From positions 145,069,511 to 145,133,510 of the forward strand of contig OY821518.1 in assembly GCA_963682025.1 (NCBI GenBank): a stretch of 64,000 nt of DNA, given 5' to 3'. Every line of letters begins with the position of its first letter. Position 1 is the first letter of the stretch. Shown here in pieces: positions 1 to 11,568 of this stretch. This DNA is from Cordilura impudica (Eukaryota > Arthropoda > Insecta > Diptera > Scathophagidae). A program made the translations under genes and the position numbers. The notes under the pieces were generated by a model that ran no database searches, was not told the DNA's origin, and worked only from the letters and a program-made list of their open reading frames with translations.

Positions 1-345
1 CCCATATAGAGCTGCTTCCCGATCTTCACTTAAATCTATTAAAAAACAAAAATATTGCACTGATTCTTCTCAAATTTTGTTTGTACATATTTTTGCAAAA
101 TGCAAGAGACTTTACCAAACATGATCAGGATCGGTCCATTTTTGGACCTAGTCCCTTTATAGATATAGCATCCGATATGAACTTTTTCATATCTGCAGCC
201 AAAAAAAATTAATAAAAATCCCACTCAAATTTGGTTTTTGCTTATTTTTAATGTCCAGTTAGTTGGGCCTAAGAGATAGAGTTTCTAAACGCAAGGTATA
301 GGGTATCGTATAGTCGGTCTAGACCGACTATAATTTTCTTACTTG
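1..345 (+). mobile_element. HINE (DINE-1/INE-1-like) copy A, 3' part
   Basis: Non-autonomous Helentron-derived element, cut by the window start. The 3' terminus is complete: GGTATAGGGTATCG, then the perfect 20-bp palindrome TAGTCGGTCTAGACCGACTA, then a short AT-rich spacer ending CTTG followed by T. The same arrangement (subterminal inverted repeat, hairpin, TTCT..CTTGT) is known at the 3' end of Drosophila INE-1/DINE-1. Nearly identical to the copies at 58355-59012 and 60217-61004, which suggests recent spread. Open stretches in it are repeat-derived, not genes. Confidence 0.88.
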
Positions 346-1070
346 TTTTTTGATGCATTTTTTGCGTCCATCTTATTCCATATGTAACACGAAATCTGCA
401 TATGTAGTGCTATTGTCGTTAGCAGTGCTGCTAATTTTGACAACTTATTTTAATTTCGACGATTTTTCAATTTGTTAAAATGGTTTGTTAAATTTGTTAA
501 AATGATGATTGAAGATTTTAAATTTTCAGTAGTATATAAAATAGGATTTCAAGGGTTAATAATTAATGGGTTGTTAATCGAAAATTGATAGTTTTAGTTC
601 AGTGTAAATGTAAATTACAAAATATGTATAGACTTAATTCTGGGTCAAGTCGTTTCAAAACGAAAACACCTTGAATAGCATCTCCATTTAAGATTTAAGT
701 TTTAATTACGGCTATACTTTAAACCTATATTATATGTTTCAGCTTTAGATACATATCAATAAAATTATTTAGTTGATTGCTGTGTTAAATTTTTTTCGTT
801 GAAATTTCACCACTAATACATTTTTATGTACAGAAATAACCAATGCTGTAATAATATTCGTAATATGAATGATATAAATAAATTTTATTCCTTCCTTTTG
901 TAATATTTTTCGAGTTTTATAAGCGGTAAAATTTTCTTGACAATTTCTTGTTTTAAAAATGACAATTTTGGCGATGTAGTTTCCAAAATTGTAGATTTTC
1001 AGAAGATTTTATTAGCAGCACTGGTCGGTAACAAAGAAGAGAGAAAATTGTGTCTGTGTTTGTATAAAAT
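346..1070. other. AT-rich DNA, nothing recognised
   Basis: No open frame with protein-like composition on either strand and no clear repeat. Low-complexity A/T tracts only. Confidence 0.6.
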
Positions 1071-1150
1071 GAGAAAGATTAAATATTGTTTGTGTATTTC
1101 ACATAACTTTGAGAAAGATTAAATTTTGTTTGTGTATTTCACCTAGCTTT
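1071..1150. repeat. 40-bp tandem duplication
   Basis: A unit beginning GAGAAAGATTAAAT and ending in TTCAC plus about 10 bases occurs twice head to tail with a 40-bp period, differing at a few positions. Confidence 0.8.
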
Positions 1151-1192
1151 GTAGGGAGTGCTATGTGTGTGTATTATTTCAGCGTTACAGAA

Positions 1193-1216
1193 TCAGTCAG
1201 TCAGTCAGTGAGTCAG
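1193..1216. repeat. CAGT microsatellite
   Basis: Short run of CAGT/GAGTCAG tetranucleotides. Confidence 0.7.
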
Positions 1217-1242
1217 GGATCAGCGTAAATATATATAAGAAG

Positions 1243-1434
1243 ATTCTTTTGAAAATAACTCTTTTTATTATTGTATTGAAAATGTATGTAAGGTAAGGAA
1301 GCAGTAATGGCAGAATGGCTTTTGGAAATTTTGTATTTCCAATTCTTTTGAAAATAACTCTTTTTATTATTGTATTGAAAATGTATGTAAGGTAAGGAAG
1401 CAGTAATGGCAGAATGGCTTTTGGAAATTTTGCA
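1243..1434. repeat. 99-bp near-perfect tandem duplication
   Basis: The block starting ATTCTTTTGAAAATAAC is repeated after 99 bases almost without change, including the stretch AAGCAGTAATGGCAGAATGG. The near identity points to a recent duplication in an otherwise decayed region. Confidence 0.9.
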
Positions 1435-1499
1435 TTAAATTTTACAGCAAAACAATTGACTTATAGAAATCGAAGTTTATTGAAACATTAGGAATATTT

Positions 1500-1745
1500 A
1501 TTACAGACTCATCGAGCGTTTCTACATCCATCGTTGAAGAATTGCTTTTAGGTTTGCCAACACCAATTTCCGAATATTTTCCAAGTTTTTGACGATCCTA
1601 AAGCCGAGTTGAAGCGATTGTAATAATATGCGGCTTTAGCACCTTTTGTTGACTTCAGATTGTATTTTATAGTGTTCCTACGGTATTTGTATGCAAGATC
1701 TCTATGACCTTTTAATTTCATCACTAAACCATGGTTTATTTTTAA
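1500..1745 (-). pseudogene. LINE ORF2 fragment (endonuclease-RT linker)
   Basis: On the minus strand the conceptual translation starts KNKPWFSDEIK and continues with blocks resembling the conserved 'PWF..E......R..A...Y' linker between the endonuclease and reverse transcriptase of Jockey/CR1-type LINEs, ending near KTWK-like residues. Stops and frameshifts interrupt it. No reverse-transcriptase core is visible nearby, so this is a dead scrap. A chance match cannot be excluded. Confidence 0.4.
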
Positions 1746-2905
1746 AGTGGTTATTAATTGATTTCACAGACATCGACATGTAAAATAGTTAAGTCACCAC
1801 ATAGTATAATATCTTCAAAAGAGGTTGTAAGAGATTCAAGTTTTGCTTCGAATTATATTAAGATCAATAGTATGATTAAGTCTATACACACACACACACA
1901 CCCAATTCTTACTACAACAAAAACTTCAGTGAACGCATATTCAACATTTTCTCCAGACAAAGTACTACTTTTTAGTCGAAAATTTGTACTTTCTGAGTTT
2001 TTTTCTGTTTAAATTTTCTGTTGTAACTGTATCCTTTCGGAAACGTTTGGCGATCTCTGTCTCAGACAAATGTCGTAAAAGAACATAACGAGTGTTAAGA
2101 TTTTTACTATAGATTCTGATAGGACATTTATGTATACGTAGTATGTATGTATATGAATATGTATATGTGCGAGGATATATTTTGTTTGTTGCTGCCTGTC
2201 TTGCTGACTGTCACTACATTACATTAGTTTATATAAGTACGTTCCAATCTGTTTCTTACTCGTATCGCACGTAAAATATAAGCTAATTTGTGGAAATTTG
2301 ATGTTTATCATTAAATTGTTTTTTTTTTTTTTTTTTGATATACATTTTAATTTCAAAAGCAATTGTACTGAAATAATGTTATATGTATGTACGTAGCAAT
2401 AAGTCTGTATACGTACTTTATTTTGACGATTTGCTGATGCTATTAACATATTTGTAAGAACCTTCACACAGCATCTGTGCAACAGCGAGCTATTCCTTGT
2501 TATCTCACATATATTCATACTTAATACTATAACACATCTGTTAGTTAATGGTTAATACACGTATTTAGTAACAAAGGAAGAAGTCATAATCATAACAATT
2601 TAGTCAGCTATAAAAATATGTTTTCATTCGTTAAAAAATATTTAAATACTTGTACAATTTTGAAAATTGTTCTAATGACTGTATCTGTGTGTGGGTATAT
2701 GATTAAAATCTTAATGAAATTATAAAGTACATTCATCTCTATATACACATACATACATAAGTATATATATACAATATATCTATGTGAGAGATTGTAACTT
2801 TTGAAACATATGTTTAAATAACAATTTATGCAACATTTAAACACTTGTAATATAAAAGATAAATGTAACAATTTTATCAAAAAAAAAAAAACATTACATT
2901 TCACT
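1746..2905. other. AT-rich DNA with simple repeats
   Basis: Holds an (AC)n run at about 1885-1901, an 18-base poly-T at 2319-2336 and TA-rich dinucleotide tracts near 2760. No gene or transposon recognised. If 2912-3136 is a real first exon, this would be its first intron on the minus strand, but I found no convincing second exon here. Confidence 0.5.
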
Positions 2906-2911
2906 ACTTAC

Positions 2912-3136
2912 CATTCGTTTTAAATCATCCATTGTAATGACGGTGTCTATCACTGTTACATTTTTAGTTATTCGATAAAATTTTTTGAAAATTTTATATT
3001 TTACCAGCGATAATATTAAGTCGAATATTGTCAATAACTTGTGCGCGAATATCATTAATAAAAATATGGTAGAAATTAAAATGATTTTTGCCATTTTATT
3101 AAAAATTTCGAATTCCATTGTTGAACTATTTGCCAA
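2912..3136 (-). CDS. Possible first coding exon of a host gene (membrane protein)
   Basis: Seen: an ATG in a good insect context (AACAATGGC) opens exactly 75 codons that run into ATG|GTAAGTAG, a near-consensus 5' splice site in phase 0. The peptide begins MANSSTMEFEIFNK and has one strongly hydrophobic segment (about residues 16-35, including ILISTIFLLMIFA). A basic stretch (residues 45-59) and an acidic end (ITMDDLKRM) follow. This would fit a signal-anchored type II or N-terminally anchored protein. Inferred: a first exon of a gene transcribed leftward. I do not recognise the family and could not find exon 2 before the window start. AT-rich DNA makes hydrophobic open frames by chance, so this stays tentative. 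Confidence 0.33.
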
Positions 3137-4099
3137 ATTGTTGTTTCTTTCTTTACAATTTAAATCTAAAAAATTTGATATATATTTTTTTTTTTTTGAT
3201 ATTTCAAACGGAAAGCATTCCCAATAAACATTTATTATTGAATTAAATTATATAGACATGATATATAATTTTATTTATTTATTTATTGTAATATATTTTA
3301 CAAATTAATTTATAAAATATATTAAGAAAAAAGCGCAGAGTAACTGGACCATATTGCGCGCATGATTAATATTTTATTTTTAAATAGTGTACAGAATCAC
3401 AGGTACTCGTACTAAGAGATTTATTAATTTACGAACAATTTAATTCAGCATTAAAGAATTTTATTTTTCCATTAATCGAAAGTATTCTTTGAGAACAAAT
3501 TCATAAACTGAATTCTAAAAGCATATTATTAAATTGAATGAATTTCCAAATGCAATACATTCCTAATCGAATGATTAATTATTTGAGTTAATTCATATGC
3601 CATTACTTCGAATCAATGGCAATTATTTTTTTATCATTCATTTGGAAAACGGTTTGTTTGTTGTTTTTTTATATTACTTTTTTGCCGCCAGATTATTGGT
3701 CTCGTATTTTGTCAATGAGTTCATAGTGGGATCACTCAAACATTAATCCCATACATAACAATCAACACATAACTCTGCCAAATGAAAAGCAATGATATCG
3801 TGGTAAGTTAATTTATCAGTTGAAACAAAGTCGTGTAAAAGCTATTTTGGTAGCTATTCAATGATCTGAATTCTGCAAAAAATTATACATAGATTTCACG
3901 AAGCCAGATAGAACTTCTGTTATTTTATAAGCTATGCCCATTGAACATCATTAATCTTTTATATATTTTGGATATATATTTTTTTATTTTGAAACTTTAT
4001 CTTATGAAAGTTACGCACAAAATGTTGTTATTTTAATGGTCACATATGCATAACAACTTGGTATCGATGATAATTTATGGTATTCTTCGAATTAATGAT
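3137..4099. other. AT-rich DNA, nothing recognised
   Basis: Would be the upstream region of the candidate exon at 2912-3136. No TATA box or initiator stands out from the general A/T background, and I see no repeat with clear ends. Confidence 0.5.
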
Positions 4100-4100
4100 G

Positions 4101-4197
4101 ATTGTATCGTTGTATCTGTTGTATCGTGTATTACTTTACAATAGTGATAAATCGTTGTTGGTAATTTTCACTGAAACATCTGATACAACGATACAAC
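4101..4197. repeat. Hairpin-forming inverted repeat
   Basis: ATTGTATCGTTGTATCTG at 4101-4118 is matched by its near-perfect reverse complement at 4180-4197, giving about 18-bp arms around a ~60-bp loop. Likely a small MITE remnant. No target duplication identified. Confidence 0.6.
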
Positions 4198-4504
4198 TTC
4201 ATTTGCTATCTTTACGAAATGTTGTATAGTGTATCATAAGATATCAATCCCAAGTGAATGCCAGGTTGAATTGGTTTTTCATTACTTAGTTTTAATTTGT
4301 TTTGTTTTTTTCGTTTTCATTTCATTTTGTTTTGTTTTAATGAATTACTATAAATTAGTTTTTCCATATTGCTTTCTTTCTCTTATTTCTAAGTACTTAA
4401 GTTTTGAGTTTTATATATTGTGTTTTGTTATTTAGTTTTAATTTTGTTTTCATTTTGTTTTTTATTTAATGAATTATTTTTATACATTAAAAATTTATAT
4501 AATT

Positions 4505-4654
4505 TTCTATAAAGCGAAGCAATTATATAAAGCAAGCGAGCAAACGGAAATGCTACCTTTCGGACAGAAGCACCATCACCTGAGGATCCTAGCCGATAAA
4601 GCACAATTTTCAATTGCTGCTCGGATGGCAGTTGAGATTTTTCACAGTTTTTGA
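4505..4654 (+). other. Coding-like island of unknown origin
   Basis: A short stretch with more balanced base composition than its surroundings is open on the plus strand up to a stop at 4652-4654. It reads LYKASEQTEMLPFGQK followed by HHHLRILADKAQFS and AARMAVEIFHSF. Its composition looks protein-like, but I do not recognise the family. It may be a scrap of a transposon protein. Confidence 0.25.
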
Positions 4655-5249
4655 AGACACATCATAATTTTTGATTAATTGGAGGATGTGTCGAAGTTCC
4701 TCTGTACGTAATTGCACCATATGGCTATATCTTATGTCATCAAAGTTCTTTAATATTTTATGCTGCTATATGGATGATTTGGGCAATCCTAAATGAACGA
4801 TTCTACGGTGTGTCAGACGGTGAATCCTTCTTGAATTTCATCCTCTTCATTACATAAATATTTTCTTTTTAATGAAAACCAGAGAATTATGTCCCACTCA
4901 CCTGAATTAACCATTAGCATTTTGAATTTATGTTTTTCACATAAAGCGATCATCAATTTGTTTTTTTGGCCTTCATTTTTAAATTTAATTTTATTTTACG
5001 TTCTTCTTTCCATAAATTTGATTCTTCTTCATTATTATTTGACACTTTACAATATAAAAATGCTACTGACTGTTCACAACAAATGATTGTATTGTGTATA
5101 TTAATATAACATACAAAATACAACACCGGTTGTGAATTGCCCAAATATTAAACAAATTTCGACCGCAGATATCAAGTATTATTCCAATATTTTTCACATA
5201 AAACTCATAAAAAATAATTTTAAATATTATTCTTATTTTCAAATAAAAA

Positions 5250-5503
5250 CAAGTTTTAACAAGTAGTCCAACTATAATGGACTAGACCGCAGACTGAACA
5301 TGCACAGATTTTCGCCAATTTCAATAGCGTTTGTCCTATGGATAGAAGCTTTTATACCAAATATCATCACTTATTTTCGTATTTGCGACCTGAAAGTGAT
5401 TCTGAATCGATCGGTATAATAAAAGGTGGGTCTAGGTAAAATATTTTTGGTAATTACACGAACTCATCAACTCACCTTGTCTACATAGTAGTATTGGGTA
5501 TAA
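5250..5503 (-). mobile_element. HINE copy B, degenerate and internally deleted
   Basis: Starts with a worn ACAAGTAG...ACTATAATGGACTAGACC remnant of the palindromic 3' end. It jumps to the internal block (TTTCAATAGCGTT, ATTCTGAATCGATCGGTATAATAAAAG) and ends GTATTGGGTATA, the reverse complement of the 5' end. Most of the central part is missing. Confidence 0.7.
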
Positions 5504-7091
5504 TAAAAACATTGTCAAAGTTTAAATTGATGATTGTTGGGTTAAAACCTTTTCCATTTGCTTTGGTTCGATTTTGGAAGAAATATATATTACACTGAAA
5601 AAATCTTTGTTTCGATAATCAACAATCCAATGTGTTCATTAAGTATTTTAATATTTCTGTCGGAGACCATAAAAATTAACCATAATTATATATATAAGTT
5701 AAGTTCTACATATAAAATAAGATCAAACAGTTGTCCAAGTCTATCGAATTATTTTTTTAATATATATTTACCCTCATCACTGACTTACTGTTACTGTTCC
5801 ACTGACTCATTGACTTACTGATTCTGGAACGCTGAATACGCTTTTTAAGTTGTTGATTACTTTACACTAGCATCGCATTATTAGTTTATGCACTCTGCTA
5901 TTTGTGTTCTTACAACTAACTATTTAGTTAAAAATTTGTGTTGAGTTTTCTTTGGTTTGAATAAAAAAACCATGAACTGTTTTCAAACAATTGCTAACAG
6001 ATTTATTTAAAGTTATGGCAGTTCTCTTCTTCATTTATTTCAACGTTGTCTTCAAAATTAACACAACTTTATTCATCTCTCATCTGTACCAATTGAATGA
6101 TTTTAGAATCACTTAAAAATTCTGATCTAATTCTCCATAGTCATACAATTCGAGGATATTTGACAAGCTTCGAATGGAAGCAAATAATTCAATGATTTCC
6201 GAAATCCTAATAACCGGAGGTTACAGTTCGCTAAAGAAGGAATTCCATGTAATCAGTAATCGTTTTAAATATTCCAGATCAGTATGAAATATTTGAGATT
6301 GTACTACAAGCGAAGGTTCTGTGTAGTTGTCTTTTGACAAAAGTTTAATCGAAAATATTTCAATTTCATAACTACACTTGTGTTCAACCCTGATCAATGC
6401 AGAACGTGATATAATGAAATAATGTACCCATTAAAATAATAAATAATAAATTAACAAATTTAATTGATTGAATAGGGATATGGAATATGAATATGAATAT
6501 TTTTAAGAAATTTTGTTTAAAAAAAAATGTAAATCCTATGGCTTTTTTGCTTTAAATTAAAGTACACAAAAACTAAATTGGATGAACAGTACTGGAGACA
6601 ATTTAAATATATGGGACTAATAACATTTTTCTACAATTCTTGATGGAATGCACATGAAAAAAAATTTCCTTTTTTTGCTTTAATGGACACAATTGGTTAA
6701 TGTCATATATCATACGAAAGGTAGCTTAAAACGATATTTTTTTAATTTTTGTATGACAGAATATCTTGCTTCCATATGTGACATTATTTTACTCATAGGA
6801 GCAAGAAAATTAATATCCATATTGATTGCCGCCATAAGGTAAAAGAGGATAACACCTAAACTATTTAGCTGGAATGTTGAATAATGGAAGACAAGTATTC
6901 GTTAATACATAATATATGTTTGTATGTATGTTAATTTATTATTAGTGTTGTCTCTTCTACCACTTATTCGAATTTTAAATGCATTTGTTAACTTTCCATG
7001 AAGAGGCTTCGCTTGTCAGTGAATACTTAATTGATTTTGATGGTTTGAGGCATACTTAACTAGTAAAGAAATAAAAAAATAATATACGATA
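5504..7091. other. AT-rich DNA, nothing recognised
   Basis: No protein-like frame, no repeat with definable ends. Several short A/T homopolymers. Confidence 0.5.
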
Positions 7092-8409
7092 ATCGGCATA
7101 ATTATTTTGACAAAAGCGAAATGACGCATTTTTGTATTCAATTTTAGTTGTCTTTATAGAATATAATTATTAATTTTTTTTTTTTTTTGTTTAGATATTG
7201 CTAATATAAACTAAAAAATAACTCAATAGAGTTTTTTCATAAGAAATTAAAAAAATATAAATGAAAGTAATTTTGAGTTGTTGGCATAAGTATTTCGACA
7301 AGTTATTAATATTAAAGCAAGAAGCCTAATATTTAATATTTTAATTTAATGTATAGCCTCCTCTGGCTTCAATAGTTTTTTGAAGGCGTCTGGGAGCTGA
7401 GTCCAGTAAATTTTGAAGAACCCCTGAGGATATCTCGTTCCAAAGGGAAGTGACCTCGGAAATTGTCTCTTCTTTGATTTTATGTAAATAACCAATTCTT
7501 TAACGTTTGATAAGAGACCATACGTTTTCAGTGGTATCCAAGTCTGGACTTTGAGGTGGCCAGTCCAGATGCTAATCAACATCGTTCAAATATTTGGATA
7601 TCATCCTGCTTTTGTGGCATGGGGCATTGGCCTGTTGCAGGATAGATGATTCTCTGATCAACCTTTCACCGGAAGGGAAAGCGTTATCATTCAGGGTGCT
7701 AAAATATTGGCCTTGGTTCATCAAGCCGGCGCACAGTGGACCATTTGACGAGAAGGCGGTCAAAAATCTATAACTTTTGATTGGATTGGAATTTTGATAT
7801 GCGTTTTTTTTTTTGTTTGGTAGGTGAGACTTTAGCCTTTAAGTTTTGCTATAAAACGTAATTCTCGACCGAAAATAAAAAAAGTTACGGATGGTTTAAA
7901 ATACATTTTCATTTGTAGTTGAATTTTACTGCAAAAGTGAAGTGTTAAAAGGTAAAAAAAAGTTATTTTTTTATATAATGTCTTATTTTTTCAGTTAATT
8001 TTACAACTAATACTTTTTAACAATTTTATGAGTTAATTTTTTCAGAAAATACCAAACTTTGGCCCCGTAAACTTTTTAGTCCTAATGTGCACAAGGGCCA
8101 AAGGTTGTTTTTTTTTTTTTTTGAAAGATCCCGAGTTGAAATATAATTTATTAAGCAGCGAACGTCAAAGTTACCTTATATTGGTTCAAGATAGAGAAGT
8201 TTCAATGAAAAACTCGTATGTTTTTGCTTTAGTTAAATTTGTTTTTATTGTCTTTTTAAATATTTTTAAGGTAAATTTATGAAATATAAGAATTTTTATT
8301 GTAAAGTTACAAAAGTTACAAAATGTAAAAATTTTTAAATCAAGAAAATCTTTTAACTATATAAAGAAAAGTGTAACTTATTGTTAGTGTAATGAAAAAG
8401 TACTTTAAA

Positions 8410-9801
8410 TCAACCAATTTTAGTAAAAATTTCTTTTAAATAGCCTTGATTTTCATCTTCTAGAAGTTGCTTAGCTTCTTCGTCTAATTCAATAGAGGTA
8501 GTTTTCCATTTTTGACGAATGTTGGACATATATGGATCTGAAGTGCACAACAAAATAGTGATAAGTGTTCATTAGTACAACATCTGGACATTTTCCTTGT
8601 GTTGTGCTCGCGAAAGAATCTGTAGTCTTTGTTCTTTTTTTTTTGCGCTTCCTCAGATGGATCTCCTATTGGTAGCATATTGTTTTGAATTATTTGTTCC
8701 CCATGGTACAAAATTTTATGAACTGTGGATGGCATATATCTCCAAGAGTATCTTTCATTATAAAGTATAGCTGTTTTATTGGCGTACTCTCCAAATTTTT
8801 CTGCATTTATCTTTCTGCTGCATACTAGAACTTGTAATATGATTTTGAATCGTCTTATTAATTCATGATCTACACCTGTGATAGATGCTGCAGTTTCCGG
8901 ATCGGAAAAAATCTCCTTACAGTATTTCCATCATTTGTGCTTCCATCACTGTTTCGCCTAACGGACCAAATTCCAAATCATAACCCAATTTAAGAATATA
9001 CTCCATGAAACGTATTCTATCATGAAGAGGGGACATTCCAAATTCGTAGGCTTCCTTAAAACTATCGTCTTCTGGTGGGGGTTGGCTTAATTGACTTGAT
9101 GTCTTTTGGCATATAATGCAGCTTGACGTTGACTTTGTTTCAGTTAAAGCTTGGTCAACTTTTCCATCAATCATTGTGAGACACATTTTAAAATGTACTT
9201 CAATGGCTTGGTCATCAAATTTAATTTGATCTTTTATTTTTTCAACTTCTTCAGTTATGACATCTTTGATTTCCTTTTTTAATGCAAATTTTATTGGTCT
9301 GCAATACTTTGTTGAAGAAGGAATTTCATTTTTCCATATATCAATTTCTGTTGCTCTACTAGTTGACGGCTCTAAGACGCTATACCTTTTTGTTAGGCGT
9401 AATGGAACGAAAGATACCATAAATAAATTAGCATCTGATGAATTTTCGGCATTAAATTGCTTGTATTGTTTCTGACCAGAGGATCCATCACATCCCCACT
9501 TAGAAATTAAAGTAATGCTGCCATTACCAATTTTTTTTAAATGATCAGTATCAAGCGTATTTAGCAATCGTTCTGCAGTATGTTCAAGGAGATCTTGCAA
9601 TTTTATTTCTGCTGATGTTGAAGTGACCCTAATAGCAGATTGTGAAGGTCAGCATTCTCTTTTGGCAGAAACTAAATCTCGATACTCTGGAAAAATCCCA
9701 CAATTCTTTTCATTGGTTCTTTTCCGCAATTCCTTATATTGATTTTTGGTCAATTTCAAATCCAAAAATACGGCGAACGCCCTATGTGAACTATATAACT
9801 C
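8410..9801 (-). pseudogene. Transib transposase (RAG1 core homologue), degenerate
   Basis: Cut-and-paste transposase relic. N-terminal legible part: LDLKLTKNQYKELRKR, then IFPEYRDL. An in-frame TGA lies at 9649-9651, followed by AEIKLQDLLEHTAERLL. The catalytic core then shows SKWGCDGSSGQKQYK (first Asp codon 9487-9489), LTMIDGKVDQAL (second Asp codon 9166-9168) and the zinc-knuckle pair CIIC. One frameshift occurs near 8917-8925, after which the frame reads YCKEIFSDPETAAS, TVHKILYHGEQ (His pair) and LPIGDPSEEAQ (Glu codons 8649-8654). Another frameshift near 8541-8550 precedes TSDPYMSNIRQKW and the stop TGA at 8410-8412. Known: Transib and RAG1 share this DDE layout. The N-terminal domain is lost or unrecognisable above 9801 (stop at 9802-9804). 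Confidence 0.93.
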
Positions 9802-9964
9802 TAATTCAGACTATTAATGTTTTTGAAAGATACTTATGTAAATGTACCTGTAACAATTAAGCGCATTATATCTCAACCCTTTTTTATAAGTATATATAAC
9901 AACTCTACCGACACGCAAAAAAATACACCGCGGTGCACCGGTACGTCCAACTTTTGTATTCATA

Positions 9965-10111
9965 ACACTCAGACGGACGGACGGACATCGTCTAATCGAC
10001 TCAGAAAGTGTTATTGAGTCGATCCGTATAATAAAAGATGGATAAAGGTTCAATATTTTTGGCAGTTACAAACATCACCTCAAACTTAATATATCCTAAC
10101 CACATAGTGGA
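9965..10111 (-). mobile_element. HINE fragment C inside the Transib
   Basis: Carries CAGACGGACGGACGGACATCG, AATCGACTCAGAAAGTG, GTATAATAAAAGATGG and ends ACCACATAGTGG, all found in full HINE copies. It is flanked by a 17-bp direct repeat CAACTTTTGTATTCATA (9948-9964 and 10112-10128). Confidence 0.75.
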
Positions 10112-11329
10112 CAACTTTTGTATTCATAAATTTTGCAGAAAATATCTAACCTTGGGTCAGAAAAATTGTTCTGGTGCACACAGGCGGAAACTGGCGGGTA
10201 TATAATGGGGTATAGGGTTATAGGGGAGGATTGCTTCTATAGAAGAGTGCAAGATTTTTTCTGACTGTTTTTGACTGGGAGGAGTTATGCTCTATTAAGT
10301 AGGAGATTTTCGGAAAATTTGGACCTTTTTTTAAAATTTTTTTTTTAAATTTTGCAATGACTCAGTGATTTTACATTTTTGACGTAAATAGTATGGAGCC
10401 ACAAAATTATACAAATTTTATTTCACTTCAAAATTTTTTAAATCAAAAAAGTTACAGTAATTCAAAAATAAAAATTTACAAAGAAATTTTTAATTTTAGC
10501 AAAATACTGATAAAGCCCATTTTCGAAGACCCCGTTCGCTGTGACATAGTTGAGATAGAGTTGCAATTTTTTGGCTCCCGAGGTTTACTAGTATTTACTT
10601 TCAAATGAATAACATAACTTTAAAATCGGTAACAAAAAAAAAATGATTTTTGGCCGCCTTCTCAAAATATGGTCCACTGTGCGGCGATGGGAACCAAGTC
10701 ACCCAACCCATTGTTCGCAATGTACCCCCAGAACATGATAGAACCTCCATAATGGCTCACGTTTTGGCCTTCGTACCTATGGCAGCCTTACAAAAAATTT
10801 TTGTTTTGATGAGTTGAACTCAAAGGAGCTTTGATCTGTCCATAGAACGCTCTTCTAAAACTCTTTTGGCTTCTGAAGATGCTCCTTTGGGAAGGCCAAT
10901 CTTTTCAGCTTGTTCACATCTGATATGTTCTTGCTTTGTATGTTTTAAAATCTCTGTGTTTTAAACGTCGCCGAACACTAAGCTCACTGGTTGGATTCTT
11001 GGCCGATTGGTTCCATTGATTTGTAGCAGATTGAGGCTTTAGTTGAATATTTTTGTGAAATTCCCGCAGAAGGATTCGGTCTTCAATTAGCGTTGTTTTC
11101 TGATGTCATTATATTACTTAATTTGTTAGTTTGATAGTACATTGTTTTTCGCGACAAATTAAATTCAATTAAATGTGTTTTGCTGCGACGCCAGAATTAA
11201 AGTTGCCAATGTTGAAGCTCTAGCAACACAACTTAATTTAGTCTTTTTTCCCATAGTCTCCAATAACTTTTATTCAATATTTTATTTGAATATTATAATA
11301 ATCTAACCCATAAAAACTAAGTTTTGAAT

Positions 11330-11560
11330 ATCTCCGTGACTGTGCGTGACTGTGTGTGACTATCTTAAAATTAATCTTTGGCCACAGCAAGTCTATGGAC
11401 AAAGTTGCAGATCCAGCCGATGAGGGGAAGTGGGGTTTTAATCTCTCCGTGACTGTGCGTGACTATGTTAAAGTTATTCTTTTTCACAGCATATCTATCG
11501 ACCAAGTTTTAGATCGATCGGATCTAATGGGTTTTAAATCACTCCGTGACTTTATTGACT
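11330..11560. repeat. Tandem array (GTGCGTGACT family), two units
   Basis: Two ~115-bp units sharing CTCCGTGACTGTGCGTGACT, then a CACAGCAAGTCTATGGACAAA-like block and GATGAGGGGAAGTGGG. The same unit forms a longer array at 50400-50925. Lies inside the Tc1 element and stops just before the MITE at 11569. Confidence 0.75.
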
Positions 11561-11568
11561 CTCACTAA

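Larger units (their letters stand above)
7732..10681 (-). mobile_element. Transib transposon (RAG1-related), 2950 bp
   Basis: Both ends start CACAGTGGACCAT and carry a further shared block GAGAAGGCGG(T/C)CAAAAATC, giving terminal inverted repeats of about 37 bp. The element is flanked by a 5-bp duplication CGGCG (7727-7731 and 10682-10686) within the Tc1 transposase, and removing it restores that frame. CACWGTG ends and 5-bp GC-rich target duplications are the established hallmark of Transib, whose ends resemble the V(D)J recombination heptamer. The transposase relic inside (8410-9801) confirms this. A HINE scrap sits at 9965-10111. Confidence 0.92.
7341..11230 (-). pseudogene. Tc1-family transposase, split by Transib
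   Basis: DD34E transposase relic in two pieces. The N-terminal and middle part lies at about 11230-10682, with DRILLREFHKNIQL, SVRRRLK, then SIMFWGYIANNGLGDL and VPIA. The C-terminal part lies at 7731-7341, with GLMNQGQYFSTLND, LQQANAPCHK, SPDLDTTENVWSLIK and a tail ending GGYTLN then TAA. Removing the Transib and one CGGCG joins VPIA and GLMNQ in frame. Known for the family: acidic residues in QQDNAP.H and NP.E. Here the first is Ala (QQANAP), so the enzyme was already dead or this is post-insertion decay. Further stops and frameshifts occur, for example near 7500. Confidence 0.85.

Noticed and set aside
4428..4613. Minus-strand frame opposite the coding-like island at 4505-4654
   Set aside because: Shadow of the plus-strand reading; N-terminal part GC-balanced but no recognised motif.
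8085..8282. Plus-strand frame with Phe run (FFFFFLK)
   Set aside because: Produced by a poly-T tract inside the Transib element; wrong strand for the transposase.
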